NCBI GenBank assembly: GCA_039519185.1
Contig: CM076848.1
Coordinates: 26,889,917-26,953,916, forward strand
Origin: Astragalus membranaceus
Taxonomy: Eukaryota; Streptophyta; Magnoliopsida; Fabales; Fabaceae
DNA length: 64,000 bases
Direction: 5' to 3'
Part shown: positions 45,013 to 55,415 of the stretch, piece by piece
Layout of the letters: each line of letters starts with the position of its first letter
Numbering within the stretch: position 1 is the stretch's first letter
Translations under genes and position numbers: made by a program
The notes under the pieces: generated by a model
Seen by the model: only the letters and a program-made list of their open reading frames with translations
Told to the model about the DNA's origin: nothing
The model's database searches: none

Positions 45013-46197
45013 CTACCGAGAGTGACTTAGATAGTTATTTAAATTTTGCATTCTACCATGTGAAGAAGGAAAACTCACTAAATGAGCATCAACCTTTTAT
45101 CACGTTAATTCTAATTGTGATGCATTGGACATGTTTTAGTGTTTCTACACGTTAATTCCAATTTGGTGCAAGAAGTTTGGGAATGCTTGCTTTTTTAATA
45201 AACCAAAGTATCCTTCATGTACGCACAATCGCAGAGACTAATCTGTCGAGGTATTGAGATCCATTTAACACGCGCGGGAGTAAAAAGTAAATGAGTTTCA
45301 ACATATAAAACAGGCGCATGAGAATACTTGATTGACCGAAAGTTTGATGGATACGAGTCTATGCAATTTTTATTTTGTGGATATCTCTATAAATTTTCTG
45401 TATGTTCAACACATTTGTACATTTTTGTCATTCCATCCATGTATCCTCTCCTCATGAGGCAGTAGGGACACAAAATGACAAACCCAAGACTCTGGGTCTA
45501 GGGTGCAAAAATAATTTCATTGTTAAAATTGTTGATTCACGAGATATTTAATTAGTAATTACATTTTCAAATATTCTCACTTGATTCACTCAAATTGAGA
45601 AATTAGATTATTTAACTTCAAATTTATTTTAAAGCAAATCATCAATTGAGTCTTTAAATTTACAACATTCATTCTTATATTTAGTCCCGAACATATATAA
45701 GTTTGCGGCTCTCTCTCAAATTTTTGATTAGCTTTTACTTTAGTTAATTTTTATAATTTTATTATTAAATGTTGTCAAAAAAAATTTTATTATTAATTTA
45801 CTATTTTTAGGTTTTTTAAAAATATTTATTTTTGTAAATATGTTTTTTTAAACATATTTTTTAAACATATTTATATTTACTATATTTTAACTTACTTTTT
45901 TGATAGTTTTATTTTTTATACTATGTGAAAAAGTATTTGTCATTAAAAAATATATATCATTTTAAAGTTAATTTTCTTAATATGAAGAAATAATTTTTTC
46001 TTATATTTATAACTTTTAATATTAAAATTTTAAATATTACTATTTAAAAAAATAGTTTCACACTTATTAATTTTAAAATTTATTAGGATGTATTTAATTT
46101 GAATATAACTTCTTATTTTATATATCATGTTGGTTTCTCACTCAACCTACCATTAATTAGGGTAGAACTTTTACTACGTGGATAATAACTGATGACA
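45013..46197. other. AT-rich intergenic DNA, no gene seen
   Basis: Continuation of the ORP downstream flank after the LTR-element insertion. It is strongly AT-rich from about 45650. No frame or repeat was recognised. Confidence 0.5.
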
Positions 46198-46405
46198 TTG
46201 AGTTGTCATATCTTGATAGCTCAACAAACACCACGTTAAAGTAAGATATGATAACTAATTCTATCATGTCTCTCTTATCTTGACCATCAAATTGGCGCTT
46301 GGAGTTTATTTGATGATCAGGATAAGAGAGACATGCAATGATGATCTATCATATCTTGCCTTAATTTAGTATTTTTTGAGCCGATAAGATATAATAACTC
46401 AATCA
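46198..46405. mobile_element. Foldback MITE
   Basis: The outer arms 'attgagttgtcatatcttgatagc' and 'gccgataagatataataactcaat' are inverted. The inner arms 'aagatatgataactaattctatcatg...cttgaccatcaaat' and 'atttgatgatcaggataagagag...atcatatctt' pair around a short loop near 46300. Non-coding. Confidence 0.7.
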
Positions 46406-46569
46406 TATCACTTAAGAATAGAGATAAATAAACAACAAGATGAGATTAAGAAAGTACTTTGCGCATACATCCTATAAAATGTTAAATCTAATAAAATTTA
46501 AAAAAGCATTTAAAATAAGAAGTAAGATTTAAAACATTAAATATTCAAAATGATAAAATATTTTTTTTG

Positions 46570-47400
46570 TTACAAAGGCAAAAACAGCAACCAAAAATAA
46601 AAAGAGGCCTAAAGCCTTAAAAAAAAAACACCCCTTACATAAGTTGAAAGCAAAGGTTCTAATTAAATTACTAGGAGGAGCATCCAAGTTCCTTAAGCAC
46701 CCTGTTTAGCCATGAATCCGACATTGGTTCCCCTATCTCAATGTGTGAATCATATTAATCTCCGTATAAATGATCAACTTGAGAAAATTCATCTGCCAAC
46801 ATAATAGAACTAGAAGGCCATAAAAAAAACCCCATAACCTCTCCATGCATAGAATTAGAAATATTGAGGGAACCAAAGTAATCACGAATAAATTGCTCGT
46901 TACCACGAATAACACTGCCCAAACCCGTAGCACCGGGGTTTGTTAGAGCACTGCCTGCCATCAGGGACAGATCCACTTATATTTAATTGGGGGCATTTGC
47001 CCCCACTTGAAAAATTATTTTGGTTAGAAATATACATAACAAATGTATCTTGCTTCCATAAAAAAATAAGGGTTGCCCTCATAAAATAATTTTTTAAATT
47101 AAATGTAGAAATTCATAAGAGGTAAATAAAAAAGAGAATAAGTTGGTACTAACTTTACTGTTTTAGCTAATGTAATTTGAGAAATTTAGGTATTCTAAAT
47201 TTTTTTCTGTAATAAAATTATGTATTTTATAAAAATTTACGACGGAACAATTTTATATTTGGCTACCACAACAAATTCATTAGCATAAGCAATGCTAACA
47301 TCTTTGCACAACACTTGAGCTGGTATTGGCACTCTCATTGGCTGATCAATCTCACCATTAAACACACACTTGTTTCTACTGCACCAAATCTACCACAAGA
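46570..47400 (-). pseudogene. Non-LTR (LINE) retrotransposon 3' remnant
   Basis: The minus strand from about 47395 encodes WCSRNKCVFNGEIDQP and then PAQVLCKDVSIAYANEFVVV, the zf-RVT to RNase H linker of plant LINEs. From about 46976 it encodes DLSLMAGSALTNPGATGLGS and VIRGNEQFIRDYFGSLNISN, the start of the RNase H domain. Stops and AT-rich inserts separate the parts. The RT itself is absent. Confidence 0.75.
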
Positions 47401-47779
47401 CACAAAGAGCATAGATACCAAAATTATTATTGGTGTATCAAGTGTGAGTAATTTTCACATTGGATGAAAATAGAGAAATTGAACAATATATAAGTGAAAG
47501 AACTCATACACCTAATATCTTAAGGTTTTAGGCTCTTCTTGTAACCCAATAATTACTAACAACATCCTACCACCAATTCGAATAGCATACTAACCGAACA
47601 ATCAATTACTAACAACATCTCAAATACACAATAGAATAATATACTACTATCGTATATTAAGTTTGTTATTAGGTGCACACTAAATACATGATACGATTAC
47701 AACTTATCATGTCTATATGACTATATCCTAAGATAAGAACTTATATGTCTTTATTTAATCTCGACAATCAAACATATAA

Positions 47780-48174
47780 GAGCATATTTAGAGGGGGGGT
47801 GTGTGAAATGGGTAAACTAAAATAATTTTGTGAGCCTAAACTACCACGTAGGAGTTAAGCAATCTATATTTGACTCAAGTGATTTTTACTTCACTAAGGG
47901 GTTGTTTATAAGAAATTATATATGGTCCCACTTGTCTATATTTTTAACTTATTTGTTGCAATTGTAAGAAAGAATTATAAAAAAACATAAAAGAAAGAGA
48001 AAGAATGATAAAAAATTTAGTTTACCCATTAGTTACGGTTAAGAAAAAATTTCACACCCAAACTAAATTTAGTTTACCCTATATGCCACATAGGACCGCT
48101 ACGATCACACTCAACTATATGTCACAACAACTAAATTGATTTTACCCATTAGTCTTTGTGCGCTAAAGATGCTC
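47780..48174. mobile_element. Tourist/Harbinger-like MITE (395 bp)
   Basis: Ends are inverted (GAGCATATTTAG... / ...CTAAAGATGCTC), with internal 'gggtaaactaaa' versus 'tttacccattag'. Flanks give a 3-bp duplication TAA (47777-47779, 48175-48177), the usual PIF/Harbinger target. Confidence 0.75.
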
Positions 48175-48223
48175 TAAGTGCAAGTTTACCGCTAGGAGCC
48201 TATCTTGGTGTTTTACTTTTGTA

Positions 48224-48596
48224 CTAGCGTCGAGACTCGTGCGATGCACGGGGTCAAAACTTTATAATTGTTGGGATATTAAAATTTGATGGATAAATTA
48301 AAAACCAGCACACAAATTAATGGGAATTTATAATTCAAACATAAGTAATAGTACATGGAAATAAGGTAGCATAGTAATTTATAATTCAAACATAAGTAAT
48401 TCAAACAGTTAATTTTTTTAAAAAAATCAGCACACAAATGAAATTGATCATTAAAATATAGACAACAAATGATAATCAAATAACTTTAGTTTAACGCATT
48501 ATCACATTACATAAGATCTCACACAACAACAGTCTACATAACATATTTGAATAGATGAATATTTTTTACGAACACTAAATTATAAAAAAAACACAC
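48224..48596 (-). mobile_element. Helitron-like 3' end (- strand)
   Basis: Read on the minus strand, a stem (CCCGTGC 48252-48246 / GCACGAG 48242-48236) is followed by CTAG (48227-48224) and then T. The host sequence to its right is interrupted by the solo LTR at 48597 and resumes at 51473, so the Helitron body probably spans the LTR. Its 5' end was not found. Confidence 0.5.
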
Positions 48597-51467
48597 TGTA
48601 GCGACCGAAAACTCCGGAGGAGGGATTCTTCGAAGTTTTTGAAATGAAGCTGCCATCAATATTTATTAAATAGGAAAATATTAAAAAAAAACCTTTATTT
48701 TTGGGTTCGGGGGTCGATTATGTGTGGGGAAGGTATTAGCACCCCACAACATCCTTTCAAAAGAAAGGTTACCATTTAATTTAATGTGTAGAAATAAAGT
48801 TAATTCGAAGAAAAAAAATACTCTAGTTTACCCTTTTTATTATTTGCGAAATCGAAAGAAGAAGACTTAATAAAAATTTTAGTTTTTTTTTGCTTGACAG
48901 GAGTGGGCCCCTGCTCCTACGTATCTCCAGGTGCGATGGAGAAATCAAAGCTACGTAGTTCTTGGGTAGAAAAAGTTTGATTGTTTGGTGTTTTTTATTT
49001 ATTTTTGAAATTGGGAGAGGTATTCGTAAAGACCAAACAAGTAAAACTTAGAGTGGTCATCACTCATAGGTCGTTTGAAAACTAGGGCTGTTATTAACGG
49101 TCAAACAAGCTAAGCTCACAGTGACCATTAGTAACAAACCATTTTGTGGAAAATTGTTGAGAAAACTGGTTGGAAGCATTATGATGTAATAAAAAAACTA
49201 AGTGAGTTGTAGTAGAAAAGGAAGTGTAATTAACATGGGTCTTATGTTATTAAAAAAGGGGGGATAAATAGCAACAGTGGTTGTATTTTTAAAACTGGGG
49301 GTGCAAATATTAAACAGCCCAGTTCCACGTGCTTTGCAAAATGGGCTTAAGTGGGGGGGCTGTATTAACAAAATGGGGGGTGCACTTATAAACAGGGGTT
49401 ATATCATTAAAATGGGGTACGTTTAGCAGAGCCCAGCTCATTTTTTTGGTCAGAAACTGACAGGTACGGTTCCGGTCCTTTATTCCAGCATCTGATCTTA
49501 TTTTGTTTGCTATTGTTTTTGCTTTTGAACCTCTACCGCAGCTTCCCGAACCCCTCTCTGTTGCTGTTTCAATTCTGGATTTTTAGCGTTTCGTGATTAG
49601 GATTTCAGTGTGAAACCCTAATCCGTTTTGCTCTGAATTCCTGTGTGTTGTTGTGTATCTGTGTGGGTCTGTGCGTATGTCTCAGTGTGTATTTTTTGTG
49701 TATTTGTGTGGCTCTGTTTGGGTATTTTTTTTCTCTATATTTTGGTGTCAATTTTCGTCGATTGTGTGCTCCCTGATACTGTGTTACTGTTTGGGTATTT
49801 ATAGGTGGATTGATGAGGTGCTGAGGGGCTCAAAGGGCAGCACTTAGGGCAAAAATGGCATCAAAAGGACAGCATTTTGAGAAGGAATTAAAAGGACAAC
49901 AGCTGGCACCAAGGGCAGTCAAAGGAAGGACAATAGCAAGAAAAATGACTCAAAAGGACAGCCCAGCAGCTAGGGCAGCTGCTGCGCCCTTTGCTTCTTC
50001 TAATTTTTTTGAGATTTTGTATTTTTTCAAATTTTTGTATTATTTTTTTGTACTATTTTTGCTGTTTTGCTTCTTTGGTTCATATGTGTAAAGAAAAACT
50101 ATGTTATATGACAAGAAAAAAACTTTGACTATTAGGTTTCTTTATTTATTTCACTACAAGAAAAATTGAACTTTTCGGCGTGCAAAATCCGCCGGAAAAG
50201 CCAAAAATCCGCCGAAAATGTGGACTTTCCAGCGGATTTTTGGCGCCGTTAGCCAGCTCGCAGCAAACGGTTTCCGGCGGATAATCCTTTGTGGCGCCGA
50301 AAAAATCGCCGGAAAATCCAATAAAAAAAATATTTTTTTTTTAAAAAAATCCGCCGAAATATCCAAAAAAATTTATTATTTTTTTAAAAAAGTCCGCCGG
50401 TACTTCAAAAAATCCGTCGGAAATGTCGCTGGATATTTACCGGCGGATTTTTTGAATTACCGGTGGATTTTAAAAGAAAAATTTTATTTTTTTCGTATTT
50501 TGTAGTTTAATTAAATAAGAAGTAATAAAAAATGAATTATAATGTGAGAAAAAAATTATATAGAATAGAATGAGAAGTAATAGAGAAATTAGAATGAAAG
50601 AGAGTTGTGTCAAAAAAAAAGAATATATGAAAGAGAGTATGGAAAAATAATGTAGGAGAGAATAAGAATGAATAAGTGATAAGGAATAAGAATAAATGAG
50701 AGTATGTGAATGAAGAAATAAGAAGAAGTGAGAAAGAAGAAGAAATGAGAAATATAGAAAAGAGATATGTAGAGAAATTTAATTAAGTTTAAAGAGTATA
50801 TGAGAAAGAAGAAATAATAATGATTAAGTGAGAATGAATGAGACGGAAGAAGAAAAGAAATGTAGAAGAGTGTAGGAGAAAGTGAGAAGGAAATAAATAG
50901 TGAAATGAGAGAATGAGAATAGTGTAGGAGAAAGTTTTATTTATAGGAATTTCAAAACGTTCCGGCGGATTTTTTGAAATTTTTTATTATTATTTTTAAA
51001 CAAAATCCGCCGGTAAATTTCCGGCTACATTTCCGGCGGATTTTTTAATTTTTTTTTTGAAAAATCCGCTGGAAATTCAAAAAAATCCGCTGGTACATTT
51101 CTGGCGGATTTTTTTTGAATTTCCGGCGGATTTTCAAAAAAAAAATTAAAAAAATCCGCCGGAAATACCATTTTTTCCGCCGGAAAGTTACTGATGGAAA
51201 AAATCCGCCGGAAATGCAAAATATCCACTGGAAACTTACCAGCGGAAAAAATCCACCGGTAATACACGATTTTCTTGTAGTGTTTATTTTTTTTTTGCAC
51301 CAATAACAATAGACTAATAATAATAATAACGAAATAAAATAAAACGAGCATCAAACAAATCGTTGTACGAGAGTGCCAAAGACATGCGCGTCTAAAATGA
51401 TACGTGACGCAATGAGAATAAGAACTTTTTTGGATTTTAATTGATCGGACAAAATTAGGGTATGACA
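48597..51467. mobile_element. Solo LTR, Ogre/Tat-like, with nested CACTA element
   Basis: Begins TGTAGCGACCGAAAACTCC and ends 'aaattagggtatgaca', flanked by a perfect 5-bp TSD CACAC (48592-48596, 51468-51472). No internal coding region or second LTR is present, so it is a solo LTR left by recombination. GGGGAAGGTATTAGCACCCC (about 48728) and the '...gggtatgaca' end are, as I recall, features of legume Ogre-type LTRs; the lineage is tentative. Without the nested 1131-bp CACTA insertion the LTR is about 1.74 kb. Small open frames in it are not genes. Confidence 0.82.
50152..51282. mobile_element. Non-autonomous CACTA transposon (1131 bp)
   Basis: The left end CACTACAAGAAAAATTG and right end 'cgattttcttgtagtg' are inverted, with a 3-bp TSD TTT on both sides. 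Subterminal zones (50175-50470 and 50955-51265) carry many copies of ATCCGCCGGAAA-type motifs in both orientations, as expected for transposase-binding repeats. The A/G-rich centre (50500-50930) has no transposase. Confidence 0.92.
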
Positions 51468-51472
51468 CACAC

Positions 51473-52124
51473 TACTTGGCATCGAACTTTACATATTTTG
51501 TCTTGATTTTTGTTTCACCAATACAAATTTTGAGCATTTGAACGGTTAGTTTTCTTTTACGAACACTAAAGTATAAAAAAAAACACTACTTAGCATTAAA
51601 AATAACTTTACGTAATTTGTTGTGAAATTAATTTTCATTTTCACTAATATGATTATGGAGGAATCAATTTCCGCTATTTGAACTGTTAAAATTTCTAGTG
51701 AACCATAAAGTTCCCTTAAAATATAAAATTATGAATTATGGGGGAACAAACTTCACCTATGTGAACAATTAAATTTTTTGCTGGATCATAAATTACCCTA
51801 AAATAAAAAATATCAAGGAAAAAAAAAGGAGAAAAAGGAGAGAAGGAGAAAGTTTTGGGAAAAGAAAAAAAAAGGAGTAGAGTTTGAGGAAAGAAAAAAA
51901 AAAGGAGAATTTTTTTTAGAAAAGCAAACAAAACAAAAAAAAGAAGGAGGGAGGGGGGAGTTTTTTGGAGCCAAGGCATGCCTACGTGGAGCCAAAGCCA
52001 ATGTTGCTTGAAATTTTGAGATCGGCAAGAATATAGTGATCTTGGTCAAAAAAAACAATATAGTGATCGATGCTTATTTTTGAGAAATGATTTTTTTTAT
52101 GTTTTCTCTCTCCCACTATCAACA
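51473..52124. other. Continuation of the interrupted host element, no gene seen
   Basis: The motif TTTTACGAACACTAAA-TATAAAAAAAAACAC occurs at about 51554 and also just left of the solo LTR (about 48567), so both sides belong to one repeat-bearing host sequence. An A/G-rich stretch lies at 51800-51970. Non-coding. Confidence 0.5.
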
Positions 52125-52133
52125 AAAATAATA

Positions 52134-53435
52134 GGCTAAATTATAGTTTTAGTTCTCTTGTTTTCAAAAATTCAGATATTTGGTCCCCTTATTTTAAAAC
52201 TCGGACATTTAGTCCCCCTATTTTAATAAACTCGGAACATTTAGTCCAAATGAGGTTTTTTTTTTGCTGAATTGGCCCTCTAACAAAAAAATTGCTGATG
52301 TGGCTCTCATTAAATGACGTGGCAGCTGACTCAGCTTGCACACATCATTTAATAAAGCCACATCAGCCAGCCACATTAAATTTATTATTTATAATTATTA
52401 AAATAATTAAATAATTATATTATCTTCTTCTTCCTCTCCCTGCCATCAGAACCCACTTCCAGATTCTTACAGATTCTTCTTCTTCCTCTCCCTCTCATCA
52501 GAACCCACCACCGCTGCCATTAGAACCCAGAACCCAGATCCGTAAACGCCAAAAGGTTCCTCCTTTGCCAACCAAATCCAGATCGGTAAACGGGCGGGGA
52601 CAAAACAGCAAACAACAATCAGAAAAAAGGAGAGAGCTCCGGCCATCATGTGGTGGTCACCACCATCCAAACGGCCACCCCACGACCACCCTCTCTCTCC
52701 ACCGTAAACACCAACCTCAACACCAAAACCATCATCTCCATCATTCTCTCCCCCTTCGTTTTCCCTCTGTCTCTCACCACCGTCAAATCCCCAAACAACC
52801 ACCGTCCCCCTCTCTCTCTCTTCGCCGTCCCTTCCTTCTTCCCTTCCTCCGTCGTTCCTCTCTCTCCCTTCTTCCCGTTGCTTCCTCTCTCTCTCTCTCC
52901 TTCCTTCTCTCCCTCTCTCCCAGTTTTTCCCTTTCTCTCTCCTCGAAATTTTCTCTCTCCCTCTCTCTCAAAGGAATGGAAGAACGGCGCTGGTGGAGAT
53001 GAAATTAGGTCTTCTGTTGTTGTCCCTTTCTCTCTTCTGGGTTTTTGTTGTTGTTGATGAAAGAAGAAGAGGGAGAAGTGTGTTGATGAAATTAGGTCTT
53101 CTGGAAGTGTTGTTGATTTTAATAATAATAATAATAATAACAAATAATATAGTTATTTAATTATTTTAATAATTATAAATAATAAATTTGATGTGGCTTG
53201 TTGATGTGGCTTCATTAAATGATGTGTGCAAGCTGAGTCAGCTGCCACATCATTTAATGAGAGCCACATCAGCAATTTTTTTTGTTAAAGGGCGCCCAAT
53301 TCAGCAAAAAAAAAACCCTTTGGACTAAACATTCTGAGTTTATTAAAATAGAGGGACTAAATGTCTGAGTTTTAAAATAGGGGGACCAAATGTCTGAATT
53401 TTTAAAAATAGGGGGACCAAAACTATAATTTAGCC
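52134..53435. mobile_element. Non-autonomous MULE (1302 bp) with about 290-bp TIRs
   Basis: Terminal inverted repeats of about 290 bp (52134-about 52425 and about 53145-53435) begin GGCTAAATTATAGTTTT. A perfect 9-bp TSD AAAATAATA flanks it (52125-52133, 53436-53444). The interior (about 52430-53140) is markedly C/T-rich, with direct duplications ('cctctccct.ccatcagaaccca' twice; GATGAAATTAGGTCTTCTG twice) and open frames on both strands. It may be captured host sequence, but I recognise no protein. No transposase is present. Confidence 0.92.
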
Positions 53436-53444
53436 AAAATAATA

Positions 53445-53810
53445 TTAAAATAGAGGAATAAAAACTAAATAAAAATAAAAAATATAAACATGTGGGATCA
53501 TGAGTTTTTTATTTGCAATTACCATTAAAATAAAAATCAATTGGGTTATTTATAAATTACTCAAGTCTTATGCGGCAACTTGGACCCACAAAAAATGACT
53601 TAAGCAACTCATTTAATTGCTCTCCATTAAAGATGCTTGTACCACTACTATTACTCATATATTAGACTTGAATCACACATACCCAATAGCGCTTATACTC
53701 TGCAATTGCGCGTAGAAGATAACAGGTTTATACCAAAAAGAGATTTGAATCACACTTTTTATTTATTTTGATACGTACCACGACACAAAACAAACTTTCG
53801 CCTTTTTTTC
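53445..53810. other. Intergenic DNA, no gene seen
   Basis: AT-rich. 'ccattaaagatgctt' near 53627 resembles a MITE end but no partner was found. Confidence 0.45.
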
Positions 53811-54238
53811 AAGGTGAGGCGTAGTTGCCTTTAGAAAAATGTGGGTAATTTACCCATTTCACTTGTATTTCTTAAAATTTGACACATACATCTCACTACT
53901 TTAATATCAATGTGATTAAACATACAAATATACAAATAAATCACATGGTTAAGTGAAATTTACTTTCTAGGTGACTAACTTACAAATGTAGGTAACTTAT
54001 CCAATCTTACTTCCATTCATTTAAAATTTGTCACATATATTCAAATAATACAATATGAATCTGGTGTAAAAGCACAAATATATTTTAATCGGCAAATATA
54101 ATGGATTTCACAAAAATAAAAAAAGGTTATTTTTATTGATTTCACATTGCATTGGGCAAATTACCCACATTTTTATTGATTTCTTATTGCATTGGGCAAA
54201 TTACCCACATTTTTAAAGGGTAACGTAGAATTTACCTT
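53811..54238. mobile_element. Foldback MITE with AATGTGGGTAATTT ends
   Basis: The left end AAGGTGAGGCGTAGTTGCC...AATGTGGGTAATTT and the right end (reverse-complemented) AAGGTAAATTCTACGTTACC...AATGTGGGTAATTT pair. TTTTC occurs on both sides, but this is low complexity. A local duplication of 'ttgcattgggcaaattaccc' occurs near the right end (54151 and 54187). Confidence 0.65.
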
Positions 54239-55415
54239 TTTTCAAATCAAATATATTATCTGAACAGAAAAATTTGGACCATATATCTCCATCACTATTT
54301 TTATCAGTTACTTATTGTTTATTTTTTACTATTTACATGCATTTCAAAAATAAACACAACAATAAAGGGACACAATATATTGTCCTAATTTTTGTGTTAA
54401 AAAATCATTAATATTTTTCTATCAGTTAACTTTTGTTAGTGTAAAAATCAAATCAAAATACGAATAGAGCACCATACCATCCCATCACTCCATCAACAGT
54501 GTTTAAAGACAACACGGTCATGTTATGGTTATGGGCGCATGGGATGATGGATTATACGTGATGCCAACTATCTATCAAAAGTACCAAAGTAATCATCATA
54601 ACATATATATTACTTAAAATCTGGAAAAAAATAAGTCACATTAATTAATAATAAATGACCTTAAACAAGCTTGACATTCTTATGTACACATTTTTTTTGA
54701 TAAAATTCTTATGTACACATTAAATATGACTCGTTGAACTCGAATAAATATGAGAATTAAATCTAGTTGAAGAGATTCGTCTTTTATGAGTACTTATGGT
54801 AAATTAATTAATTAAAGTTCGAATCTTGGTTAGGAATACTCACTCATATGCGTCGCTGTTGTCGTAAAAGTAAATAAAACCATTAGGAATTGTAGGTAAG
54901 CATAGATCCCTATGAATTCATCAGATCACACCAAATTTTAGGTACCGAGGGGAGGGGGGGCGCATCGCAATATCGCATAGCATAGGGAGAGGAGAGGGGA
55001 AGCAGAAATTAACACAAACAAACCAATACTTCCCGAGGAATTAGTACACTAGCCAAAATGTCGAAAATTACACAAAACGCAAAACGCAAAAAGCGAAACG
55101 AGCGTGGCACATATTTGGTCCAAAAATTAAATTAAAGTAAAGAAAAGATCAACAAGGTAGTGCTCCTCCTCATCACTCTCCTCCAAACTTGGCAACAATG
55201 TCACCATTTACCTCTCTCGTAGTCTTACTATTTTCCTTTTCTTGAATCACTGTTTCTGTCGTTGCATTCCACTCTTCACATAGCAACACCTTTAACAACT
55301 GTACACCAACATTATTGTCTCTACATTTTCCAACTTCTCATCATAACATCCACCGCCACAAATGTCGCCGCCGCCGTCGCGGTGAACATTCTCCACCAAA
55401 ATCGGAACAAGAAAA
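54239..55415. other. PIP5K upstream region
   Basis: AT-rich DNA to about 55100, then a CT-rich leader-like segment before the PIP5K start codon. No clear TATA box was assigned. A tRNA-B-box-like 'aaagttcgaatcttggtta' at about 54815 is isolated. Confidence 0.45.

Noticed and set aside
52565..53143. Overlapping open frames in a C/T-rich region
   Set aside because: They arise from polypyrimidine/polypurine composition inside the MULE; the products are low-complexity Ser/Pro/Leu or Arg/Glu runs.
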